Shown: positions 55,303-64,000 of the stretch, one piece after another
Numbering within the stretch: the stretch's first letter is position 1
How the letters are laid out: each line of letters begins with the position of its first letter
Assembly (NCBI RefSeq): GCF_000208865.1
Contig: NC_018394.1
Coordinates: 703,635-767,634 of the forward strand
Direction of reading: 5' to 3'
Length of the DNA: 64,000 nucleotides
Source of the DNA: Neospora caninum Liverpool
Lineage: Eukaryota > Apicomplexa > Conoidasida > Eucoccidiorida > Sarcocystidae
Made by a program: the position numbers and the translations under genes
The notes under the pieces: model-generated
Told to the model about the DNA's origin: nothing
The model's input: the letters and a program-made list of their open reading frames with translations, nothing else
The model's database searches: none

Positions 55303-57817
55303 ATGGCGGAGGAAATCAAAAATCTGCGCGATGAATACGTTTACAAGGCGAAGCTTGCGGAGCAAGCGGAGCGCTATGACGGTAAGCTCTCGTGAAATGT
55401 CTTCTTTTAAGATGTGGCATCGTCCAATTTCGTGTATGGTAAATTTATCGCCCTTGTCTCAATCCCTTTTCCCCCGTTCTCCGGCAGAACCCCACCTTCC
55501 ATGGTCGCCCCAACCCACCCAGAGAGATGCGCCCGGCCCCCCTGTACATCCATCAGGAATTTCCTGCCTCTCCTACGTCGCTTCTTTTGAAAGCACCTGC
55601 TGCTCCGTTTTGGTGTCCCACAACTAATGTGCATCGTCTCCTGTGCTCGGCACTCGGCGCGGGTTTGTTCCTGTTGTGTGCCTTCCACATTCCGCTCTGG
55701 CCCCGACGATGTGCGTTCGTCGACATGTGCGCACGCGCGCGTCTTTGAAAAACGCACTACGAGGCAGACATTGCTTACAGTCTTTCCGAACTTCTCTCAG
55801 AGCTTGATGGGGTGTGTGCGTGGGATCGGAATTTGAGAGTTCACCCGGAGTCGTCAAATGCTCAGGCTTCCGTGCATTTGGTCTCCGTGGGCACTCCGGC
55901 CGTGTGTCACCCCGTCGCGCCGCTCGCACGCGGGTCGGCTGGTCGGCTGTCGCGTCATTGGCCATTCGCATTTTCGTTTTCCTTATTCATTTCGTTTCAC
56001 GTGGGTGTATTGTATTTCTGGGGTGGCACTTTGTAGATGTCGCTGGAGCCGTGCGATGGGTGTTCGATCGAGGAACCGCAATGTAGTGTCCCGGGCATCC
56101 ATAAGAGACTACTGGGTGACGCCGTTTGCCAGGGAGGCCTCATTTTGGATTCAACCTTGCGATCTTGCGCCAACTTCACATGTGTCTTGGAGTGCTACAG
56201 TTGGTGGAACTGTGCAGAATCTCCGTCGCTGCGTCTGACTGCGCTTACCGGGCGCGCGGCTGTGCCTCTCATGCTGAACCGTTTGTCCCGGTAACGGCAC
56301 CGCTTCCGTGATACACACGTGCTCCTTCGCTTCCTGTTCGTCAGTGAAGAATCGGTATATCCGGGTACTGTGATTCTCGTCGGTGTATACCCGCAATTAC
56401 CCCCGTGTTTGTGTGCTGGTGCAGAATGGGGCAATACGCACTGCAAATGTTTTCCCTGGTCTGCCTTTGTTGTGTTTGTGGACTCTCAGAAATGGCGGAG
56501 GCCATGAAGAATTTGGTGGAAAACTGCCTCGATGAGCAGCAGCCGAAAGACGAGCTGTCCGTGGAGGAGCGTAACCTCCTCTCTGTTGCGTACAAGAATG
56601 CTGTCGGCGCGCGCAGAGCCAGCTGGCGCATTATTTCTTCTGTTGAGCAGAAGGAACTCAGCAAGCAGCACATGCAAAACAAAGCCCTCGCTGCCGAGTA
56701 TCGGCAAAAGGTCGAGGAGGAATTGAACAAGATCTGCCACGACATCCTTCAACTTCTCACCGACAAACTCATTCCGAAAACTTCGGTCAGTCGATGCATG
56801 TCCCCAGTTTCGCGCCTTTAACTCGGCGCGAGTCGCGCACGCTTAGTCGGGGGTCGGTGAATGGTGCGTCTAGGCGTGGGTCTCACTATACTGTTTCGTG
56901 AATCATCCTCGAGTTTCGTGGCCAGGGTGCGTTCGTGGAACAACTTGTTTAATCCAGTTAGATGTGGAATGGGTGTCGCAGTTGCGGGTGGAAGAGGCAG
57001 CTATGTGTGTACGAGACATAATCCACGCGTTTGTGCTGCTGCTCATCGCAAGGCGATTGCTTTTTCCATATACCTCGGTGCCGTGGTGGTCATCTGAAAT
57101 TTGGGTGTGGCATATATGTGTGTGTGTACAGGACAGTGAGAGTAAGGTGTTCTACTACAAGATGAAGGGAGACTACTACCGCTACATCTCCGAGTTCAGT
57201 GGCGAGGAGGGAAAGAAACAGGCTGCTGACCAAGCCCAGGAGTCGTACCAGAAGGCGACCGAAACCGCGGAGGCGGAACTCCCCTCGACTCACCCTATTC
57301 GTCTTGGCCTTGCCTTGAACTACTCTGTCTTCTTCTACGAGATCCTCAACTTGCCGCAGCAGGCGTGCGAAATGGCGAAGAGAGCCTTTGATGATGCGAT
57401 TACTGAATTTGATAACGTAAGTCTCGCTCTTAGTCCTGGGTCCGGCCTGAATACGAATGTTCGGGGTGTCTGGGCATCGATGTGTTTCTCGGGAGTCTCA
57501 TGGTGGGTCATATCTTGGCTGCAGGAGAACAGTCGGTTGTGAGCTTTCTCCAGTTCGGTCGCTGGGGAGTCCGTTTTATGGGGAAATAGCAACCAAGCTG
57601 TAGATGTGTCCTTTTCTGGACACGACACAGGATGTGAACCCGCGCGAGATTGTGTACATGCGTGCTTTGATTTCAGGTTAGCGAGGACTCTTACAAGGAC
57701 AGCACTCTTATCATGCAGCTTCTGCGTGATAACTTGACTCTCTGGACCTCGGATCTGCAAGCAGACCAGCAGCAGCAAGAGGGCGGAGAGAAGCCCGCTG
57801 AGCAGGCTGATCAGTAA
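55303..57817 (+). CDS. 14-3-3 protein, 4 exons
   Basis: Exons: 55303-55381, 56490-56785, 57132-57416 and 57677-57817. All phases join, giving 266 residues. Family landmarks are [15 protein letters not shown] at the first exon junction, [18 protein letters not shown] (phosphate-binding Lys and Arg), [15 protein letters not shown] (Arg-Tyr of the binding groove), [12 protein letters not shown] and [11 protein letters not shown]. The acidic Gln-rich tail ends in EQADQ. 14-3-3 dimers bind phosphoserine or phosphothreonine motifs in client proteins, mostly in the cytosol. I recognise the sequence as that of the Toxoplasma/Neospora 14-3-3. ATG 55303 lies directly before the canonical N-terminal helix. 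Exon 1 codes only 26 residues and is followed by an intron of about 1.1 kb. All introns have GT-AG ends. Confidence 0.97.
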
Positions 57818-60800
57818 ATTTTTGGGAATGGAAGGAGTAAAAGTTAACGGGGATGCTGTCCTCTGGGAAGGCGGGGGGGGAGATATGCGTTCCGGTCGTG
57901 CAAGATCACACTCTTCCATGAGGAAGTCCATAGAAGTTGTCTATATATGTCTCGTGTTTGAGTGTGTTCTTTGTACGGACCAAACTCGTCCTGCGCACGT
58001 TACCGCATGAGTGGTAGTTCGCGACGGCTTATGTGTGTATCCGACGGGCTAAATGTCGCCAAAAGTGCCTAGTCTGAGGGCCGGCGAGAGGGTTTCTCTG
58101 TTCTGCTCTGCGTTCTTCCTTCTCCCGCGTCCTGCTCTTCAAGTTCTGGACAAATCTGTCGTGTGTGCACTGATGTGCGTGCGTTTCGGAGTGATAAATA
58201 GGGAGGGTTGCTGCGGGCAGTGTCTCCCGTGTAATCTAATTGAAAACGGGAGAAAATATTTTGGGATCTCGTTCCTGCCCCAGCTTTTCTCTGTATTGAG
58301 AGAAAGCGGACCCTGCGGAAGCGAGTTCTCGTGTAAAGTGTTTGCATCGCACACGTTGGACAGTATACCCGGTAGGGTACAAGAGAAGGGATCAAAATGA
58401 GGAAAGACGCAGACGAGTGGTTTCGTTTGGGCAGAAGCCACCGAGTAGAAAAGCAGATTTTGAGATAAAGCAACACTGTCCGTGACTAGGCACCATATGA
58501 GGCGCATGACAGCCCAAACTGGATGTGTCGGGTTCGGGAGAGAGCCTTCGAGGAGTCAGCTCTCCTGGGGGCGCGCGTACACACACGGTACCAGGACATT
58601 CCTGATAGATATATGTATATTTATCGAATGTTCTTTTTTCACTCCATGCGGTGATAACAAACCTCTCTTAACACAGCAGCGACTGTGCTTTCGAGTAAGC
58701 CGATCAAAGAACTTAGTTTCTCCGCGGATGTGCACTGCTCATCAGCAGGCTGTCTCCCGTCACTTCCTTCCCTCATCGGTTCGTCGCGAAGGAAGGCACC
58801 TTACATAAACTGCGAGCAACAATGAGCACTGGGAGTTCGAAACCAATGTTCATCCCAGTATCCGTTGCAGATAGCCGGCGCTGTAGCTATCGGCGGGAGG
58901 GAACATATTCTGCTTGTCCCAAAAAAGAGCACGCGATTCTCAGAAAACCATTATGCTTGGCGTAGTCACACACCTTTTCAGTGTACTGATTCGGATTCTT
59001 CGCTTCCAGAGATGGTGATCGTCGATTCCTCCAGCTGTGTTCTACAGTTTGTCCGTGAGATGCACTGGCGAAGAATGAAGGGAACATGTCTAGGGGGGAA
59101 TATATAACCGAGTATCAAATGCACAGGGGACTGGCAGCGTTCTGCGCAAAGTCGAGACACCGACGGCAGACTATGTTTTATCAACCAGCACGCGTGGCGC
59201 TTACATAAAAAAACGTGACTGAATCGAGATTACTGGGATGCCCAGTCTATATGGTTGAAGCTTGTGTGCTAGAGTGGATTGTTGAAACGACGCTTAGTCT
59301 GCTGGGCTTTCGTTCGGGAATCTCAGTCTGTGAAGAAGTATGTATTCGGTTTAGTTCTCTTGATCGCTACAATTCAGCATGCAGTCGAGAATCTGACGTC
59401 TTCATTACGCCTTCAAGGGACTCCCGGCTTCAAGAGAATTCTACGTGAGCCTCCCGTATACGGAGTAGGTCGGATTCTTTTTGCAATGCCAAGGTACTTG
59501 CACCTGAAAAGAGGAGATTGTCAACACGGCTTTAGGTTCGGTTTCGGTGGAAAATATGCTGGCGGTGGCGTACGGACTACGACACCTCATATGGAGGGAA
59601 ATGGCGTGTCTCCAAAACGAATGTGATACGATGGTTTTCCAGATTTCCCATGGTCTCGGAAAATGTATCTCGACGCTTGTCTCTTCCGCTGTTTCGTGCA
59701 GCAGGTTCAGCACTCTATCTGTCCACTGTAGGCCGAACGTGAAGTCCGGTCTCCACAGGAAGAATGCATGGTTTCGATACTTTCCTTTAACTTCCACCGA
59801 CTGGTGGGACGGACTTGTCAGTAGACCAGCAAAAGCTTGCTGTAGACCGTTGAAAACCCCCCACAAACGCTCGCAAATGAGAGTGTGGACGAATGTCGCC
59901 TCGGTAAAAACAGGGTGGTTGGCGTGGTAGACTGTTTACATAGTAGCTGGCAGTATAGTTTACATTGATTAGCTGGGAGTTCCGACAAAGAGGAGATAAT
60001 AAAAGCAATCACACTGAATTGAGGGGCACTGAAAAACCAGAGCGAGTGAAGTACCAGTCTTACGGTTTCTGTGATCTCGTTTTAGCAAGGGGAATACCGA
60101 AAAGCCTCTGTTGGACCTACATCAACCGCTGCAATGCCGAAGTCGGTTTTCTCGGTGTACCTGTACCTCTAACAGCAGGTGTTGCGAAAGAGTTCCACTG
60201 GAGCACGTCCCTGTGTACACTGATAAGAACGCCACTCAGACTCGTCAAAGTACACAAGTAAGCATGCTTGCTCCCCAGTCCTGCCTCTCTTCAGACGGGG
60301 GACACGACCACGGCTGTCTGAATCAACATCGTTCTGAGTGTTGATCGTTTTGCCACATTTTATTGCACACAAACTGGACCACGATGCCATTTCTCTCAAT
60401 CATTACAGTGCCCTTTTTTGTCCCGTAACAGTCTGCGGTGGTGCGGTTCAATGTATGACTGCCAGTTAATAGACGTGCTCGAGGATCCCCAATTCAATAC
60501 CACCGTTTACAAATTACGGCCCAGACTAGTCGGAAACAAGGCCGTGCACAGCATTTAGTTATTTCTCCTCTATGCAAGGCACTGGCGTTGATGATTGCCT
60601 CCCGTTGACAAGCGGGAGTAACAGTACTGGGACAATATCTGTGGTTACAACACGCTAGGTTTTTTTGAGACTCACTTCTCTGTTCTCGTCTGGGTCCCTT
60701 TGCTCTGCTGAGAAGTTCACTTTTGCGGGCTGACAAACCGACGGTCGTCTACGGCCCTTTACATGCTCCGAAAAAACCGTGATTCGTTGCTTGGCCATGA

Positions 60801-61317
60801 CAGAAAAGGACAAACTTGCTCCATACAGAACATGGCTCAGTAAGAACTTGTATCCAGGAACGAAACGCGCTCATGTTGTGCTGTATCTGCCCGCAAACAT
60901 GCACATTTTCTTCTGCTCCTACGTATTGCAGGAGACACACTTCGAATATGCCCAGTGGGGGGTTTAGGTAACAAAATGACATGTTTGGCGCGTTGTTATG
61001 GTGTGTAGTAGAAGATGAACTAAAGACTGAGCTGGTCGAAGCACCTGCCACAGATTCGTGACAAAGGCGCAGATTTTCTGTCGGAAGCGTGCATCATTCA
61101 GTTCAGTGGGTGGTGGTGTATAGCAACCATAAAGAACTTGGTTGTCTGTATCTCGTAACTGGAGTGCACGACACATCGTTTGAAAAATTTAAGTGAGCTC
61201 AAGTTTTAGGAAGAAGTATCTGAAGTCGGAGTCGATGCTGCGTTTGAAATTTTCTTCCAGAATTAAACAGCGGTTCAAGTTCAATCCTCCAGTATCTCTT
61301 GCGTCTTGACACACGCG
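57818..61317. other. Convergent 3' region between 14-3-3 and the ZC3HC1-type gene
   Basis: About 3.5 kb tail-to-tail. Open frames are short and without signature, and no RNA gene or repeat array was seen. It presumably contains two 3' UTRs and intergenic DNA. Confidence 0.45.
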
Positions 61318-63945
61318 TCACTTCCGTGTTTCAAGGTTTTTCCTCCAACTCCAGGCATCCATAGCCTCTTTCCTGAGCTCTTCCCTTGCACGCGCTTGCT
61401 CGAAGCCACGGATTTGCAGAGGCAAAAGGGCGGATATCACTCTCTCAACCACAGCCTGACCACCGTAGACCGCGCCGGATATGTACGGACAGTGGAGACG
61501 GTGCTCTAGCACAGGATCGAACACACTGGGCTCCCGTCCTACACGCGGAGCAGGTAGATACGTACCCAGCACGAAATCTGTCTTTCCCTCACATACACCA
61601 CTCTCTTTTTTTCCTTCTTCACTGAGAGAAAATTCGCCGGCGCGCCGCCTCGAAGTCGGAGCTACCGCCTTGCTGTCCCAAGCCTGACAGTAGAACTGCG
61701 AATATTCCGCGCATACTTGCATCCACTGCTGCATCCTCTCCCTCATACTCCTTTCTCCCTGCGAAGCCTGACGGGAACAGTTCTCGGACTGGACTGCGTA
61801 CTGCCGAAACTGCCCCAGCGCGACTCTACGAAGGCAATACCTGCATTCGACGGCAACATCCTTCTGTTCTAGAAGAGCGTCATTCTGTTCGGGCTCTGTC
61901 GCTTCTTCAGACTTTTGCTCCAAGTCCTCGCTCGATTTTTCTGGACAAGTGGACATCGCCCCGCTTTTGCTTTCAAGAACTCTTCCTTCGTTTTGAAGGA
62001 GTGAAAAGGATTTCTCCGTCTTTTCCCGGAATTCGGCATCTTCCCCTGTGGATTTGCTCACAGCTCCCCAACCGAAAAGCGCAAGAACCTTAAGTGGATC
62101 AACCACCACACAACCGAGAATGTCTGCGAGAGACAGTTTGTTTTCACCCGAAGCTTCGGAATGTGACAACGACTGTAGGAACTTGCGGGCCGTCTCCAGA
62201 GAATCCAGAGAACCTTCCGCTGGGAAAAAAACGCATACCGACCTTGGCGCCGTTGCTAAAGAGAGGGCGACGCTGCCGTTCTCTTGTTGCACACGTACGC
62301 GTTTTCTCTGTTCGGCTTCCCCCCTCGCTCGCCCAGAAAGGATGATCTCAGTCAAAACGGCGGCATCCGTGTTCGGATCTCCATTAGGGACCGAAGGATT
62401 CGTTAAGCAAGGGCGGAAGAGAAGAATAAGCAGCTGCAGGAGCAACGATAGTGGAGTGTTTTTTGCGCTGTGATGTGCGCTGCTTGCTTCCGAGGAACCT
62501 TCGCTTTCTTGTCTCTGTTCTTTGGTGGCCAGGATCCTGGTTGACGAACTACGCGTTTGCTCTGCGGAGTCAGACGCCAGTGAGAGTGGTCTTGTATCAA
62601 GATCGAGAAATTTCGGATTTTCCCTCAGTGCACGAAGGCACTCAGCTTTAGACAGAATGAGACTGCTAAGGTACCCCAGTGCACTTCGCAGAGAGATCAG
62701 CGGCAGGCCTTGTCTCGCCTTCTCTCCAAGACAGTCGCGCAAAGTCTTCAGCCTGGAAAAAGAAAACCCAGCACAACGCCATCGAAGCTTTTCCGCGACT
62801 AACGGCCACGCCACCCTGCCAAACTCGACCGCACTGCCAGAATAGGCACGTGCATTTTCAAGGCAAAGTTACCGACGAAAAAAAAGCTGGAAAAAAGCCC
62901 TCTTTGATGCTACCAGCGACGGTCGCGCAAGGCGGCGGGTTCGGAGAAAAAACTCTTATGCGTGGTCCTGCCCCAAGAATACGAAAGAGGCAGTTGTAGC
63001 ATGCAACATCCTAAGCTCCCATCCTGCTGCTACTTCTCTAACTAGATGTTGAACGCTAGCAAATGCACAAGATGCTTCTGAAATATATCTAAATGCTGGA
63101 GTCCCCACTTCCCCATGAGACTTCATTGAAGGCGTCGAAGAAACGGCAATCCACTACTCAGGCTCACTCGTGAATGCATCCCCCTATCACATTCATCCAG
63201 CCAGAGATACAGTAGACACAGCCACGGTGCCGAGAAGTCGAGCAACACGCATGACATACGAAAAACGCTGCCTTCTCGCAAATGTGCCTCACCTGCTTCT
63301 CTCGTCCTGTACGAGAGTCAGAGGCATGACGGCCAGGCCGGCCAGATCAACGTCGAATAGAGAAATGAAGATTCCTCTCCGGGGGCAGCATTCCGAATGG
63401 ACGAAACTGAGGGCAACGGCGTCTATCATCTCACTGTCTTCCTCTTCGTCCGCCAACTCATGCATATCATTAGAAGAATCACGCCTCCGATACTGTGCAT
63501 TTTCCCCACGAGAAGTTCTCGAGGAGCAAGGCCGAACTGCGTCCTCTCGTTCAACGCAGCCCTTTCGAAGCGTCCGTCTTCCCGTGCACGGAGGTATTTG
63601 CTCTTTCGTCTCTGAAAAAGAGGGATTCCCTCCTTCGTGCTCCGCTGTGGAACAGGTCGACGGCGGATCGCGCCGCACCCTTCTCTTCCGCCACGTCCAT
63701 TTCTCACCGCATAAAGGACACTGAATGACTCCGGTGTCCGTACACGCAAAACCTGCTCGAGCGAGCAGAAACGGAGAGAGAGACGGCGGAGGGGCAAACC
63801 ATTTTTGTGTTTCCGAGTAGAACGAAAGAAGCAGTTCCCTGTACTCCGCAGCTGGGCCCTTGCGCCCTAGCTTTTCCACATTTGCATCCTTCCCCACCTG
63901 CAAAGCGTCGTTGACTGGTGAAACGGGAGGCGAAGTTCCTGTCAT
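61318..63945 (-). CDS. C3HC zinc-finger protein, ZC3HC1/NIPA type (5' end may lie outside the window)
   Basis: Two exons, 63945-63293 and 62752-61318, join in phase (CAG|GTGAGG to TTCCAG) and give 695 residues from ATG 63945. The frame is also open upstream to the window edge with a plausible protein reading, so the true start may be outside. The first zinc module shows LARAGFACTDTG, then CPLCGEKW and HSECCP, as in the C3HC domain (Gly/Trp-rich start, C-x2-C, H-x3-C-P). The second module in exon 2 has CRYCLRRVALGQF and FDPVLEHRLHCPY, the C-x2-C and H-x3-C-P pattern of the NIPA/Rsm1-like C-terminal half. The middle is acidic and low-complexity. ZC3HC1/NIPA and yeast Pml39 act at the nuclear pore basket, and NIPA was also described as an F-box-type ubiquitin-ligase subunit. 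Which role applies here is unknown. Confidence 0.8.
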
Positions 63946-64000
63946 TTGGCCTTGTACAGGAGGCAGTACACGAGGTTTACCGGCAATTTCAAGATGACAC

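Noticed and set aside
60749..61051. 100-residue minus-strand open frame ending near 60749
   Set aside because: Begins without convincing context, has no family signature and lies in a convergent spacer.

Overview
The window looks like nuclear DNA of a tissue-cyst coccidian (Apicomplexa, Sarcocystidae; Toxoplasma gondii or a close relative such as Hammondia or Neospora). The 55.3-57.8 kb gene encodes a 14-3-3 protein that I recognise as matching the Toxoplasma/Neospora type. Genes are intron-rich, TGCATGC (ApiAP2-type) elements lie upstream of genes, and introns and intergenic DNA are full of TA microsatellites and pyrimidine-rich minisatellites. The genus call is inference. No rRNA, tRNA, CRISPR array or recognisable transposon was found.

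Nine protein genes were resolved by joining exons by hand. I matched reading phase, splice signals and family homology. They alternate strictly in strand: (1) 4693-671, minus, CS-domain (p23-like) protein; (2) 6645-9622, plus, TPR protein resembling the ribosomal-protein-L4 chaperone Acl4; (3) 23562-11148, minus, a complete 19-exon Cockayne syndrome B/Rad26 (ERCC6) SNF2 ATPase; (4) 27013-32444, plus, a PrpC-type 2-methylcitrate/citrate synthase with a long N-terminal extension; (5) 36271-33659, minus, a signal-peptide-bearing acidic protein of unknown function; (6) 37462-38625, plus, mitochondrial ribosomal protein bL27m; (7) 50968-40204, minus, a 19-exon coiled-coil plus membrane protein of unknown function; (8) 55303-57817, plus, 14-3-3; (9) 63945 (open to the window edge) to 61318, minus, a ZC3HC1/NIPA-type zinc-finger protein. 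The layout is therefore four divergent promoter regions and four convergent tail-to-tail regions.

The genes are not a pathway cluster. By theme they cover ribosome supply (Acl4-like chaperone, bL27m), transcription-coupled DNA repair (CSB), mitochondrial propionate or citrate metabolism (PrpC), signalling adaptors (14-3-3), nuclear basket or ubiquitin-ligase type function (ZC3HC1) and chaperone co-factors (CS domain). Two genes remain unassigned.

The most notable observations are four introns, in three genes, whose reading frame works only with GC-AG splicing; a ~1.3 kb CSB intron largely filled by a 16-bp AT-rich satellite and a 20-bp minisatellite, followed by 31-nt and 38-nt micro-exons; a DEGQ rather than DEGH motif II in CSB; and the large uncharacterised membrane protein at 40-51 kb.
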